Of a stretch of DNA of 64,000 bases, positions 18,171 through 27,996 are shown one piece after another. The DNA is from Saonia flava (GTDB lineage: Bacteria > Bacteroidota > Bacteroidia > Flavobacteriales > Flavobacteriaceae). Under the pieces are notes generated by a model, which saw only the letters and a list, made by a program, of their open reading frames with translations, was not told the origin of the DNA and did not search any database. Each line of letters opens with the position of its first letter. Positions within the stretch are counted from its first letter, which is position 1. A program made the translations under genes and the position numbers. The stretch is taken from assembly GCF_011927795.1 (NCBI RefSeq), contig NZ_JAATJJ010000001.1:1-64000 (forward strand), given 5' to 3'.

Positions 18171-19823
18171 TTGCTGTCAAACCTTTCTATAAAAAACTAC
18201 GCCTTAATAGACCATTTAAACATTGAGTTTACCAATGGTTTTACTGTAATTACAGGTGAAACAGGTGCCGGTAAATCAATTTTATTGGGTGGACTGTCCT
18301 TGGTTTTGGGAAAAAGAGCAGATTTGTCTTCTTTGCGTGATAAGGAAAGGAAATGTATAATTGAAGCCGAGTTTGAAGTTGGGAGGTATAATCTCGAGTC
18401 ATTTTTCAAATCCAACGACTTGGATTATGAAGCTTTGACTGTGATTAGGAGAGAAATCCAACCTAGTGGCAAATCCCGTGCTTTTATAAATGACTCACCG
18501 GTCACCTTGGATGTGTTGACAAAGTTGGGAAATAGGTTGATAGATGTGCATTCGCAGCATCAAACATTGCAATTAACCGATAATGATTTTCAAATGAAAA
18601 TGATTGATGCTTTGGCAAATAATGGTTCTTTATTAGCTAATTATCAGAAAGAATTAAACAATTATAATTTAATTTTTGCTGAGTTGAAACAATTACAAGA
18701 GTTTCAACAAAATGCATCAAAAGACCAAGATTATAACAACTTTTTGCTGAAGGAACTAGAAGGTGCCCCCTTAAGGCCTGGTGTGCAGGAAGAGTTGGAA
18801 GAACAGTATGAGCAGTTGAACAATGTAGAGGTGATACTAGAAGAGCTGTCAAAAGGAAACCAGCTTTTAAATAATGAAGATATTGGAGCAGTTGCTTTGT
18901 TGTCACAGCTTAAGCAAGTTTCAATTAAATTGACATTTTTTGGAACACAATATAAATCTTTAAACGAAAGGATACAGTCAATTTTTATTGAGTTGGATGA
19001 CATTGCCACTGAAATTGTAAGTAAACAGGAAGAAGTTGAGGCCAACCCGCAATTATTGGAAGAAGTAAATGGGAAGCTTCAAGTTTTGTACGACTTGCAA
19101 AAAAAGCACCATGTACAAACTGTTGAAGAATTAATTGATATAAAAGAGGAATTAACAATAAAGGTTTCTGCTTCAGAAAATGTAGAGGAGAATATTTTGG
19201 AAAAGGAAAACCAATTAAAAGAACAAGAAAAGGCACTTACTAAGTTGGCAGTAGAAATTAGCGGTAAGAGAAATAACATAATTCCTTTCTTGAGCAAGCA
19301 ATTAATGGAAACGCTAACCTCTTTAGGTATGCCAAATGCTTCCTTTAAAATAGAGCTTCAGCCCGCAACTAATTTTAGAAGTAGTGGAAAGGATGATTTA
19401 ACCTTTCTGTTCTCGGCCAATAAAGGAGGAGATTATGGAGAACTTAAAAAAGTTGCATCAGGTGGGGAAATGTCAAGGATTATGTTGACAATTAAATCCA
19501 TTCTAACTAAATATGAACAGTTGCCCACCATAATGTTTGATGAGATTGATACAGGGGTCTCTGGAGAAATTTCAAATAAAATGGGTGATATCATGGAAGA
19601 AATGAGCAATACCATGCAAGTGTTTTCCATTACACATTTACCCCAAGTTGCATCTAAAGGTGCACATCACTATAAGGTTTATAAAGAAGATGATGGAGAA
19701 CAGACACATACCAGAATCAAGAAACTATCTACAGATGAAAGAGTAGTGGAGTTGGCAGAAATGTTGGGAGGAAAGGATTTGTCCGATTCTGCTATTGCCC
19801 ATGCGAAACAACTACTGAATTAA
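18171..19823 (+). CDS. recN: DNA repair protein RecN
   Basis: 550 residues, usual length. SMC-like layout: Walker A GETGAGKS near residue 32, a coiled coil over about 150-350, then signature SGGEMSRIML and Walker B IMFDEIDTGVSG. RecN binds DNA ends and holds broken chromosomes during recombinational repair. The start is a TTG at 18171 (MLSNLSIKNYALIDHL), which fits homologues exactly; no better ATG exists. 57 bp after DUF4835. Confidence 0.94.
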   Translation: MLSNLSIKNYALIDHLNIEFTNGFTVITGETGAGKSILLGGLSLVLGKRADLSSLRDKERKCIIEAEFEVGRYNLESFFKSNDLDYEALTVIRREIQPSGKSRAFINDSPVTLDVLTKLGNRLIDVHSQHQTLQLTDNDFQMKMIDALANNGSLLANYQKELNNYNLIFAELKQLQEFQQNASKDQDYNNFLLKELEGAPLRPGVQEELEEQYEQLNNVEVILEELSKGNQLLNNEDIGAVALLSQLKQVSIKLTFFGTQYKSLNERIQSIFIELDDIATEIVSKQEEVEANPQLLEEVNGKLQVLYDLQKKHHVQTVEELIDIKEELTIKVSASENVEENILEKENQLKEQEKALTKLAVEISGKRNNIIPFLSKQLMETLTSLGMPNASFKIELQPATNFRSSGKDDLTFLFSANKGGDYGELKKVASGGEMSRIMLTIKSILTKYEQLPTIMFDEIDTGVSGEISNKMGDIMEEMSNTMQVFSITHLPQVASKGAHHYKVYKEDDGEQTHTRIKKLSTDERVVELAEMLGGKDLSDSAIAHAKQLLN

Positions 19824-19872
19824 CTTAATTTTAGATATCTTTGAATACTACTATTAAAATTTAAAATACAAC

Positions 19873-20682
19873 ATGGCATATAATTTATTGAAAGGTAAAA
19901 AAGGAATCATTTTTGGAGCATTGGATGAAAATTCAATTGCTTGGAAAACAGCAGAAAGAGTGCATGAAGAGGGAGGGACATTTGTGCTGACCAATGCACC
20001 TATTGCCATGAGAATGGGTCAAATAAAAGAATTGGCGGAAAAGACAGGTTCTGAGATTATACCCGCGGATGCAACTAATGAGGAGGATTTAGCTAATTTG
20101 GTTACTAAATCTATGGAAATTCTTGGTGGTAAATTGGATTTTGTACTTCATTCAATAGGTATGTCTGTAAATGTGCGTAAGGGAAGAGCCTATACAGATG
20201 AAAAATATGATTTTACAGCAAAAGGCTGGGATGTTTCTGCATTGTCTTTCCATAAAGTAATGCAAAGCTTATATAAAGAGGATGCAATGAATGAATGGGG
20301 AAGTATTGTAGCGTTAACGTATATGGCTGCACAAAGAACATTCCCAGATTATAACGATATGGCAGATAACAAAGCGTATTTGGAATCTGTTGCCAGAAGC
20401 TTTGGTTATTTCTTTGGAAAAGAGAAGAAAGTAAGAGTGAATACTATTTCCCAATCCCCAACGCCCACTACTGCAGGTCAAGGTGTTAAAGGGTTTGATG
20501 GTTTTATTAGTTATGCCGAGAAAATGTCACCACTTGGGAATGCAACCGCAGGGGACTGTGCCGATTATACGGTAAGTTTATTTTCTGATTTGACTAAAAA
20601 AGTTACTATGCAAAATTTATTCCATGATGGTGGTTTTTCTAACACAGGAGTAAGTCAAGAGGTGATAGAGAAGTTTTCATAA
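19873..20682 (+). CDS. fabI: Enoyl-[acyl-carrier-protein] reductase [NADH]
   Basis: 269 residues. An SDR fold with the Bacteroidota FabI N-terminus GKKGIIFGALDENSIAWKTA and the FabI-type catalytic pair Tyr-x6-Lys in DYNDMADNKAYLES. The final reduction in each round of fatty acid elongation. A TATCTTTG -7 match lies at 19836-19843, 29 nt before the ATG. A clear terminator follows at 20701-20737, so it is a single-gene transcript or the end of the recN unit. Confidence 0.94.
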   Translation: MAYNLLKGKKGIIFGALDENSIAWKTAERVHEEGGTFVLTNAPIAMRMGQIKELAEKTGSEIIPADATNEEDLANLVTKSMEILGGKLDFVLHSIGMSVNVRKGRAYTDEKYDFTAKGWDVSALSFHKVMQSLYKEDAMNEWGSIVALTYMAAQRTFPDYNDMADNKAYLESVARSFGYFFGKEKKVRVNTISQSPTPTTAGQGVKGFDGFISYAEKMSPLGNATAGDCADYTVSLFSDLTKKVTMQNLFHDGGFSNTGVSQEVIEKFS

Positions 20683-20700
20683 AAATCTTTTCATATAACG

Positions 20701-20737
20701 AAGGCCATCCCATTTGTGTGGATGGCTTTTCTTTTTT
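20701..20737 (+). terminator. Rho-independent terminator after fabI
   Basis: GCCATCC pairs with GGATGGC around a 9-nt loop, followed by TTTTCTTTTTT. The possible upstream GTG start (20718) of the next frame lies inside this hairpin, which argues for the ATG at 20751 instead. Confidence 0.88.
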
Positions 20738-20750
20738 ACATTCATGTATA

Positions 20751-21758
20751 ATGGATTTGTACTATTCTTTTATAATTCCTGTGTACAACAGACCTGATGA
20801 AATAGGGGAGCTGTTGGAAAGCCTATTGTCCCAAGACTATAAGTCTGAATATGAGATTGTAATAGTGGAAGACGGTTCTTCATTAAGTTCACAGAATGTT
20901 ATAGAAGGGTATAAAGATAAATTACCTATTACCTACCTACAAAAACCGAATACAGGCCCAGGAGATTCTAGGAATTTTGGAATGAAACATGCAAAGGGCA
21001 ATTATTTTATAGTCCTAGACTCTGATTGTATTTTGCCACCCCATTATATAAGTTTTATGAATGCTTCTTTGCAAAAGGAATATGTACATTGCTTTGGAGG
21101 GCCAGATGCTGCCCATGAGTCCTTCAGTATTGTTCAAAAGGCCATTAATTATGCTATGACCTCATTTTTTACCACAGGTGGAATACGGGGAAGTAAAAAA
21201 TCATTGAATAAATTTCAGCCTAGAAGCTTTAATATGGGAATCTCTAAGAAGGCTTTTGAGGCTACCAAGGGATATGGAAACATTCATCCAGGAGAAGATC
21301 CAGATCTTACTTTTAGAATTTGGAACAAAGGATTTAAAACCAAACTGATTCCTGAAGCGTATGTATATCACAAACGTAGAATTGACTGGAACAAGTTTTA
21401 TATACAGGTAAATAAATTTGGAATGGTTCGGCCTATTCTTAACAGTTGGCATGCTGGAACTGCAAAAATAACCTACTGGTTCCCAGCATTCTTTTGTGTT
21501 GGACTATTAGGTTCAATTATGTTGATGTTTATAGGTATTAATATACCTTTATACGTGTTTGGAATTTATTTTGGAATTGTTTTCATGGACTCTTGGATTA
21601 AGAACAAGAATATTATAGTGGCTTTATTGTCAATTTTAGCAATAATTATTCAATTTGTGGGATATGGCTATGGTTTTTTAAAATCAACAATCCTGATTAA
21701 TTTTAGCGATAAGAAACCAGAGGAATTATTCCCTAAACTATTTTTTAAAACAAATTAA
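20751..21758 (+). CDS. Family 2 glycosyltransferase, membrane anchored
   Basis: 335 residues from the ATG at 20751 (MDLYYSFIIPVYNRPDEIG). The GT-A domain has the nucleotide-binding IVEDGSS, the DxD-like VLDSDC, and a GEDPDLTFR acceptor/base motif. Two or three membrane helices follow at about 235-305. It probably transfers a sugar to a lipid or cell-surface glycan at the inner membrane. The YbbR-domain gene starts 1 bp after its stop. Donor and acceptor are not known. Confidence 0.87.
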   Translation: MDLYYSFIIPVYNRPDEIGELLESLLSQDYKSEYEIVIVEDGSSLSSQNVIEGYKDKLPITYLQKPNTGPGDSRNFGMKHAKGNYFIVLDSDCILPPHYISFMNASLQKEYVHCFGGPDAAHESFSIVQKAINYAMTSFFTTGGIRGSKKSLNKFQPRSFNMGISKKAFEATKGYGNIHPGEDPDLTFRIWNKGFKTKLIPEAYVYHKRRIDWNKFYIQVNKFGMVRPILNSWHAGTAKITYWFPAFFCVGLLGSIMLMFIGINIPLYVFGIYFGIVFMDSWIKNKNIIVALLSILAIIIQFVGYGYGFLKSTILINFSDKKPEELFPKLFFKTN

Positions 21759-21759
21759 A

Positions 21760-22716
21760 TTGATAAAGAGATTGAAGTATGGACTAAGTAAAAGAAAAGT
21801 GAAGATTTTTCTATTGTTTGTGCTATGTTCCAGTTTGGCTTGGTTAATCAGTAATTTATCTGAATCTTACACTAGCAATTCTTCATTTGACTTAGAGTTT
21901 GTAAACATTCCAGATACCTTGCTTTTTAGTAATGTTTCAAAAAACAATGTAGATGCTAAACTTCAGGCAAATGGATTTCAATTTTTGAACTTTGGATTAA
22001 ATCGAAAAAAAATAAATTTGGACCTTTCAACGGTTCAAAATAATGGCACCAAATATTTTATTCCTCAACAAGTCTATAAAAGACAGATTGAAAAGCAATT
22101 GTCCAGTTCTATCGACTTGCTGGATTTGGACAACGATACTATTTTCTTCGATTTTTTTAAGTTGTACATTAAAGAAATCCCCGTTGTTTCTAATTTAGGT
22201 ATTACTCTGGCTCAAAACCATTTGTTGGAGGGTGAGTTGCTTATTAAGCCCAGCACAATTTCCATAAGAGGTCCAAAAAGCGAGATTGATACTATTATGA
22301 GTGTAAAAACTTCTTCGAAAGTATTGTCCGATCTTAATTCTGATTTTTCATACCCAGTAACATTGGTAAAACCAGAAGGACTTTTAAACACGGAATATTT
22401 GACTGGGACTGTAAAAATTTCAGGTATTGTTTCTAAATTTTCTGAAAAAATCATAGATGTGCCCATAAGTATTGTTAACCTTCCAGAAGGTATGGGTATA
22501 CAAACCTTTCCAAATACTGTTTCTATTCTTTGTAAAGCTAAATTGGATGCATTAAAGGAATTAAGCGCTTCTGATTTTTTGCTTACTGTTGACTATGCCA
22601 TGATTGAAAATAACCCCAATAACACTTTACCATTGCAATTGGTAAAAATACCCAACTCAATATACAGTGCACACCCTTTAGAGGCCGAAGTGGAATATAT
22701 TTTAAAGAAGGAATAA
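21760..22716 (+). CDS. YbbR-like domain membrane protein
   Basis: 318 residues: one N-terminal membrane helix (about 14-33), then repeated ~90-residue beta-rich units typical of YbbR-like proteins (VNIPDTLLFSNVS; IVNLPEGMGIQTFPNTVSI). In Firmicutes, YbbR (CdaR) regulates the diadenylate cyclase CdaA, but no cyclase gene is adjacent here. The start is a TTG at 21760, 1 bp after the glycosyltransferase stop; no nearby ATG exists. The stop overlaps the coaE ATG by one base. Confidence 0.82.
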   Translation: MIKRLKYGLSKRKVKIFLLFVLCSSLAWLISNLSESYTSNSSFDLEFVNIPDTLLFSNVSKNNVDAKLQANGFQFLNFGLNRKKINLDLSTVQNNGTKYFIPQQVYKRQIEKQLSSSIDLLDLDNDTIFFDFFKLYIKEIPVVSNLGITLAQNHLLEGELLIKPSTISIRGPKSEIDTIMSVKTSSKVLSDLNSDFSYPVTLVKPEGLLNTEYLTGTVKISGIVSKFSEKIIDVPISIVNLPEGMGIQTFPNTVSILCKAKLDALKELSASDFLLTVDYAMIENNPNNTLPLQLVKIPNSIYSAHPLEAEVEYILKKE

Positions 22717-23294
22717 TGGTTGTAGGGCTTACAGGTGGTATAGGAAGTGGCAAAACAACAGTTGCCAAAATGTTCAAGGCTTTGGGCGTCCCGGTATATA
22801 ACTCGGATAAAGAAGCCAAGCGACTTATGAAAAGATCCAAGAAAGTAAAGAAAAAAATCATTGAACTTTTAGGGGAAGAAGCCTACGTAGATAAAAAGAT
22901 AAATAGATCTTATATCTCCCAAAAAATATTTACCAATGAAGGATTATTAAAAAAAATGAACAGCATTGTACATCCTGCAGTGAGAAAACATTTTTTGACA
23001 TGGGTAAAAAAACAAGATGCTCCATATGTGATACAGGAAGCTGCCATTATTTTTGAAAACTCATCAGAAAGTAATTACGATAAAATTATTTTGGTAACTG
23101 CACCAAAAAAAGTTCGTATAGAACGCGTTGTGACTAGGGATGATATTTCAATACAAAAAGTTATGGAAAGAATGGGGAATCAATGGGATGATGACATTAA
23201 GATTGAAAAGGCAGACTATGTTATTGATAATTTAAACCTAGACGAGACTGAAAATGAGGTGTTAAGAATCCATAACCAACTACTTTATACTTAG
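22716..23294 (+). CDS. coaE: Dephospho-CoA kinase
   Basis: 192 residues. P-loop GLTGGIGSGKTTVAK at the N-terminus, YNSDKEAKRLM, then HPAVRKHF and QEAAIIFE, all typical of CoaE. It phosphorylates the 3'-hydroxyl of dephospho-CoA, the final step of coenzyme A synthesis. Translationally coupled to the YbbR gene through TAATG, a ybbR-coaE pairing common in this family. Confidence 0.93.
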   Translation: MVVGLTGGIGSGKTTVAKMFKALGVPVYNSDKEAKRLMKRSKKVKKKIIELLGEEAYVDKKINRSYISQKIFTNEGLLKKMNSIVHPAVRKHFLTWVKKQDAPYVIQEAAIIFENSSESNYDKIILVTAPKKVRIERVVTRDDISIQKVMERMGNQWDDDIKIEKADYVIDNLNLDETENEVLRIHNQLLYT

Positions 23295-23377
23295 ACGAAC
23301 TTAATAATTTTAACATAATTGTTAAGGTTTGGTTAAACACTTCAACTACAAGATGTTAAATTTCTAATTTTACAAAA

Positions 23378-24958
23378 ATGAATAAGAGGTTATTTATACT
23401 TCTTGTAATCTTAATGACACTTTCCTTAATTGGGATAATTTTTGTTCAAGGATATTGGATTACAAGGTCGGTAGAGGATAGGGAGGAACAATTTTCCAAC
23501 ACGGTTTCTGAAGTTTTAAGTAGGGTAACTGATAAAATTGAGGAAAGCGAAAGAAACAACTATTTTGAACGATATTTTGGTCTGATAGAGAGTGCAGGAA
23601 AACCTAGAAGTTCTCAACTTAGTAATTTAGTTTTTGTAAACAGGGATGACAATTCCAACGAAATTCGCTTTTATCAACACGGAATTTTAGAGGAAGATTA
23701 CAATATAGCATCCACGTTCTTTGATAATGGTTTTGGAATTGATACCAGTAGCGTTAAAAATTATACCAGCAAGAGGACCACAACAGTTTTTAAAGAAGAT
23801 TATGGATTGGATGGTAGGCAGTATAAATTGACCCCCGTTCAACAATTAGAGAAAATTGGGGAATTGTCCAAAATGGAGAAGGCAAAGTTCGATGATATTT
23901 TTGGGCAAATGGCAAAAACTGTGCCCGTACATGAAAGAGCCTCCAGGCAAGAGATAGAGCTCTTGATTAGTAGGGAGCTTAAGAACCGGAGAATAAATAT
24001 AGATTATGAATATGGTGTTTACAGTAAGGGATTGCCTACTAAGCTAAAGTCTAAGAAGTTTAAATTCTCTGAAAATAAACTTTATAAAGCTCCCATTTTT
24101 AAGGATAGCGAGGGAAACACAAATTTTTCATTATTGCTAAATTTCCCTCAGAAGAAAGAATTTTTGTTCAGGTCTATAATTGGTATGGCAATTTTGTCAT
24201 TTATGTTTACTGTGGTAATCATAGTTGCTTACACAAGTGCAATTTTTCAATTATTAAAACAAAAAAAGATTTCGGAGATAAAAACCGACTTCATTAATAA
24301 TATGACGCATGAGTTTAAAACACCTATAGCAACAATAAATTTAGCAGTTGAAGCTATTAAAAATCCAAAAATCATTGGTGATAAAGAGAAAGTGAACAGG
24401 TATTTACAAATGATAAGGGAGGAGAATAAAAGAATGCACGCCCAAGTAGAAAATGTATTGCGAATCTCTAGATTGGAAAAGAAACAACTGGAAATTAGTA
24501 AGGTTAGGGTGGATATGCACGACATTATCAATGATGCCATTGCTCATATTGAGTTGATAGTATCCGATAGAGGAGGATATGTTAACACAAGTTTAAATGC
24601 CAAAAGGACTGAAGTTCTAGGGAATGAAATGCATTTAACCAATGTAATCGTAAATATTTTGGATAATGCCGTCAAGTATTCAGAAGAGGCACCAAAAATT
24701 GATGTGTTTACGGAGGTGGCCAAGAATAGCATAGTTGTAAAAATACAGGATCAGGGAGCTGGCATGAGCAAGGCAGTTCTTAAAAAAGTTTTTGAGAAGT
24801 TTTATCGTGAGCACACGGGAAATATACACAATGTAAAAGGGCATGGTCTAGGTCTTGCCTATGTTAAACGAATAATAGATGATCACCAAGGTGAGGTTTA
24901 TGCAGAGAGTGAAAAAGGAAAAGGAAGCACTTTTTATGTAAAATTGCCTTTAATATAA
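23378..24958 (+). CDS. Sensor histidine kinase, RprX-like
   Basis: 526 residues. TM1 at about 5-27, a ~235-residue periplasmic sensor region, TM2 at about 265-288, then a HisKA domain with the phospho-acceptor His in NNMTHEFKTPIATINLA, N box NVIVNILDNAVKYS, and G boxes DQGAGM and GHGLGLAYVK. No HAMP or PAS domain is evident. It resembles RprX of Bacteroides. It lies 5 bp before its cognate OmpR-type regulator and about 80 bp after coaE. Confidence 0.88.
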   Translation: MNKRLFILLVILMTLSLIGIIFVQGYWITRSVEDREEQFSNTVSEVLSRVTDKIEESERNNYFERYFGLIESAGKPRSSQLSNLVFVNRDDNSNEIRFYQHGILEEDYNIASTFFDNGFGIDTSSVKNYTSKRTTTVFKEDYGLDGRQYKLTPVQQLEKIGELSKMEKAKFDDIFGQMAKTVPVHERASRQEIELLISRELKNRRINIDYEYGVYSKGLPTKLKSKKFKFSENKLYKAPIFKDSEGNTNFSLLLNFPQKKEFLFRSIIGMAILSFMFTVVIIVAYTSAIFQLLKQKKISEIKTDFINNMTHEFKTPIATINLAVEAIKNPKIIGDKEKVNRYLQMIREENKRMHAQVENVLRISRLEKKQLEISKVRVDMHDIINDAIAHIELIVSDRGGYVNTSLNAKRTEVLGNEMHLTNVIVNILDNAVKYSEEAPKIDVFTEVAKNSIVVKIQDQGAGMSKAVLKKVFEKFYREHTGNIHNVKGHGLGLAYVKRIIDDHQGEVYAESEKGKGSTFYVKLPLI

Positions 24959-24963
24959 AAATT

Positions 24964-25683
24964 ATGGAAACAATAAATAAAAAAATTCTTTTAGTTGAAG
25001 ATGATCCAAATTTTGGAATTGTCCTAAAAGACTATTTGTCCATGAACGATTTTGATGTAGTTCTGGCCAAGAATGGCATGGAAGGTTTTGAAAAGTTTAA
25101 GAAGGATAATTATGATGTATGTATTTTGGATGTAATGATGCCTTATAAGGATGGTTTTACCTTGGCAAAAGAAATAAGGGAAAAGAACGAGAATGTTCCA
25201 ATTATTTTCTTGACCGCCAAAACCATGAAAGAAGATGTTTTAAAAGGATATAAGGCAGGTGCAGATGACTATTTGAACAAACCTTTTGATTCAGAAGTTT
25301 TGTTAATGAAGCTTAAGGCCATAATTCAAAGAAAAGCATCAAATTCTTTGGCGGATAGTAAGCAGTTTGAGTTCACCATTGGCAATTTTAGTTTAAATTC
25401 TAAACTAAGATTTTTAAAATATAAGGACGAAGAAGCAATTAAACTTTCTCCCAAGGAAAATGAATTGTTGCGCTTACTGGCATTGCATGAAAACGATTTA
25501 ATGCCCAGAGAATTGGCTCTTACCAAAATATGGAGGGATGATAATTATTTTACCTCCCGTAGTATGGATGTTTATATTGCCAAACTTCGAAAGTATCTTA
25601 AGAAGGATGATATTGTTGAAATATTGAACATCCATGGAGAAGGTTTCCGTTTGGTAGTAAAAAATAATGAGGTGGCAGAATAA
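24964..25683 (+). CDS. OmpR/PhoB-family response regulator, RprY-like
   Basis: 239 residues. A canonical receiver: acidic pair VEDD, phospho-acceptor Asp in CILDVMMP, Thr in FLTAKT and Lys in LNKPFD. The C-terminal winged helix (about 140-235) has KLSPKENELLRLLA and YIAKLRKYLKKD. It is the partner of the histidine kinase just upstream; the pair resembles RprX/RprY. A strong terminator follows. Confidence 0.9.
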   Translation: METINKKILLVEDDPNFGIVLKDYLSMNDFDVVLAKNGMEGFEKFKKDNYDVCILDVMMPYKDGFTLAKEIREKNENVPIIFLTAKTMKEDVLKGYKAGADDYLNKPFDSEVLLMKLKAIIQRKASNSLADSKQFEFTIGNFSLNSKLRFLKYKDEEAIKLSPKENELLRLLALHENDLMPRELALTKIWRDDNYFTSRSMDVYIAKLRKYLKKDDIVEILNIHGEGFRLVVKNNEVAE

Positions 25684-25704
25684 AAATGCTCCCTAATATA
25701 TTGA

Positions 25705-25738
25705 AGAGCCGTATGTAATTTGCATACGGCTCTTTTTT
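25705..25738. terminator. Terminator after the RprXY-like pair
   Basis: An 11-bp perfect stem (AGAGCCGTATG with CATACGGCTCT) around a 7-nt loop, then TTTTTT. It lies between convergent units (response regulator and gluconokinase). Confidence 0.9.
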
Positions 25739-25757
25739 ATAGACAGTATTTTCCATA

Positions 25758-26249
25758 TTATAGTTGATGTAGTATTTCATCTACCATTTCTTCTGGAGTT
25801 TTGGTAATACTTATTGTTATGGCATTGTTTGGTGTTTCCAAAGTATTAAATTGAGACTTTAATAGGGAACTTGGCATATAATGACCAGTTCTTTGTTTCA
25901 TCCGAGCGGATATTTCCTCAAACGTTCCTTGAAGATGTATCCAAACCACTTTTTTTTCTATTGTTTTGGATAATAACTCTCGATAAGATTCCTTTAGGGA
26001 GGAACATGCAATTATGCCTCCTTTGGGATGATTGATTGCCAACTCATTTAATCGTATTAGCCAACCTTGCCGGTCATCATCGTCTAAGGGGTTTCCAGCA
26101 GCCATTTTTCTTACGTTGACTTCTGGATGAAAATCATCTCCATCGTAAAAGGGGAATCCTAATTTTTTTGAAAGTAATGTTCCAATGGTGGTTTTTCCAC
26201 ACCCAGAAACTCCCATGATAAAGAAAATGTTTTTATTTGTATTATTCAT
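25758..26249 (-). CDS. Gluconokinase
   Basis: 163 residues. P-loop MGVSGCGKTTIG, then DGDDFHPEVNVRKMAAG and the gluconokinase motif PLDDDDRQGWL. Later CSSLKESYR, and VWIHLQG are conserved. It phosphorylates gluconate to 6-phosphogluconate. Its start overlaps the end of miaA by 8 bp, and it is the last of eight minus-strand genes. No gluconate permease is adjacent. Confidence 0.92.
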   Translation of the reverse strand: MNNTNKNIFFIMGVSGCGKTTIGTLLSKKLGFPFYDGDDFHPEVNVRKMAAGNPLDDDDRQGWLIRLNELAINHPKGGIIACSSLKESYRELLSKTIEKKVVWIHLQGTFEEISARMKQRTGHYMPSSLLKSQFNTLETPNNAITISITKTPEEMVDEILHQL

Positions 26250-27153
26250 TTAATTGATCTTCAATTGCTTGTATTGCATTTTGAATTTTATAGTTATAAG
26301 GAACCCATATTGTAGCTTTATTTTTTCTAAACCACGTCATTTGTCTTTTTGCAAATCTCCTTGTATTTTTTTTAATTTCTGATATGGCATGTTCCAAAGT
26401 CCATTCTCCATCAAAATATTTGAATAATTCCTTATATCCTACTGTCTGCAAGGCATTCAATTCTTTATTTTCAACTAAAGACTTGGCTTCTTCCAACAAA
26501 CCTTCTTGCATCATAACATCTACTCTTTTATTAATTCTTTCATAGATAATCTCTCTTTCTGCGTTAATTCCTATAGTAAATGTTTTGAAAGGTCTTTTTA
26601 TGTTCTTTTTCTTAAGGTATGATGAATAGGGTTTCCCAGAACCAATGGACACCTCCAACGCTCTAACTAAGCGCTGCGGATTTTCTATATCTACTTCTGT
26701 ATAATATTTTTCATCTAGTTTTTTTAATTTTTTTTGTAACACTTCAATTCCTTTTTCTTCTAACAGTTTATTAAGTTCAATACGTATTTCTGGATTGATG
26801 TCTGGAAATTCGTCAAAACCTTTTGTGATGGCATCAACATAAAGACCACTACCACCTACCAACACCACAATATCTTTTTTTTTAAAAAGATTGTCCAATA
26901 GAGAAATAGCTTCTTTTTCAAAATCCCCAACAGTATAGGGCTCTAAAATACTTTTGTGCTGTATAAAATGGTGAGGGGCACTATCTAATTCTTCATTTGT
27001 AGGTACAGCCGTGCCAATTTTCATTTCCTTATAGAATTGTCTTGAATCCGCTGAAATAATATCAGTCTTATAGTATTGGGCTATTTCTATAGCGAGTTTG
27101 GTTTTTCCTATGGCAGTAGGGCCTATTATTGAAATAAGTACTTTTTTGGGCAT
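26242..27153 (-). CDS. miaA: tRNA dimethylallyltransferase
   Basis: 303 residues. P-loop IGPTAIGKTKLA, the substrate-tRNA motif ISADSRQFYKEM, LVGGSGLYVDAI, and the C-terminal NTRRFAKRQMTWFRK. MiaA adds an isopentenyl group to A37 of tRNAs that read codons starting with U. Its ATG overlaps the stop of the ion channel gene by one base, and it overlaps gluconokinase by 8 bp. Confidence 0.95.
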   Translation of the reverse strand: MPKKVLISIIGPTAIGKTKLAIEIAQYYKTDIISADSRQFYKEMKIGTAVPTNEELDSAPHHFIQHKSILEPYTVGDFEKEAISLLDNLFKKKDIVVLVGGSGLYVDAITKGFDEFPDINPEIRIELNKLLEEKGIEVLQKKLKKLDEKYYTEVDIENPQRLVRALEVSIGSGKPYSSYLKKKNIKRPFKTFTIGINAEREIIYERINKRVDVMMQEGLLEEAKSLVENKELNALQTVGYKELFKYFDGEWTLEHAISEIKKNTRRFAKRQMTWFRKNKATIWVPYNYKIQNAIQAIEDQLNE

Positions 27154-27986
27154 TAATCTTCTTCTAATTTATGACCACATTTTCTGCAATAATCTGCATC
27201 TTCTCGTTTAATTTCTGCACCACAATTGGGACATGAACGCCCATCAACATTGTTTGAGCCCTCTTTTTTGGAAGCGTACTGGGCAGAAACAATTCCTGTA
27301 GGTACCGCAATAATCCCGTAACCAATAATCATGATTAAAGTAGCAATAGATTGACCAAGAGAAGTTTGTGGAGATATGTCACCGTAACCAACAGTTGTAA
27401 GCGTCACTATAGTCCAATATACACTATGTGGAATACTATTAAACCCATGTTCAGGACCTTCCACAATATACATTAAGGTACCTAGTAATACAGAAACTAC
27501 CAACACAAAAAAGACAAAGACCATTATTTTTGCCCGGCTGTCCCTTAATGCCTTTATTAAGTTATTTGATTCACCAACAAATCTAGCAAGCTTTAGAATT
27601 CTAAACACCCGTAGTAACCTTAGTGCTCTAAAGGCAGTTAAATATTGGGACCCAACAAAGAAAAGGGCTAAATATTTTGGAATAGTGGACAGAAAATCAA
27701 CTATTCCAAAAAAACTGAAAATATACTTTCGGGGTTTATTTATACAGATAATCCTTAAAATATATTCTATTGAAAAAAGAATGGTGACAACCCATTCGGA
27801 AATGTTTAAAAAAGAATGGTATTTTACATCGAACCTGGGGACACTTTCTAACATTACAATTATAATGCTATAAACGATCAATACAAGCAATGCTATATCA
27901 AAAATCTTCCCTGCGGGGGTATGAGTGCCATAAATGACCTCATGCAATTTTCTTTTCCAATCCGAATGTGGTGTTACATCTGTCAA
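27153..27986 (-). CDS. Voltage-gated-type potassium channel with C-terminal zinc ribbon
   Basis: 277 residues with six membrane segments. S4 carries spaced positive residues (RALRLLRVFRILKLARF), and the pore loop has the potassium filter TLTTVGYGDISP before S6. After S6 (about residue 240) comes a zinc-ribbon, CPNC and CRKC, at the very C-terminus (about 250-275). The pore fits a KvAP/Kch-like potassium channel; PGAP-style naming would be ion transporter. The zinc ribbon may assist tetramer contacts or sensing (inference). Confidence 0.88.
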   Translation of the reverse strand: MTDVTPHSDWKRKLHEVIYGTHTPAGKIFDIALLVLIVYSIIIVMLESVPRFDVKYHSFLNISEWVVTILFSIEYILRIICINKPRKYIFSFFGIVDFLSTIPKYLALFFVGSQYLTAFRALRLLRVFRILKLARFVGESNNLIKALRDSRAKIMVFVFFVLVVSVLLGTLMYIVEGPEHGFNSIPHSVYWTIVTLTTVGYGDISPQTSLGQSIATLIMIIGYGIIAVPTGIVSAQYASKKEGSNNVDGRSCPNCGAEIKREDADYCRKCGHKLEED

Positions 27987-27996
27987 TGTTAAAATT

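Noticed and set aside
18637-19297. Four overlapping minus-strand open frames inside recN (72-104 codons)
   Set aside because: They lie antisense to a clear full-length recN with all motifs; their Ser/Leu/Phe/Cys-rich content is typical of the complement of a coiled-coil gene.
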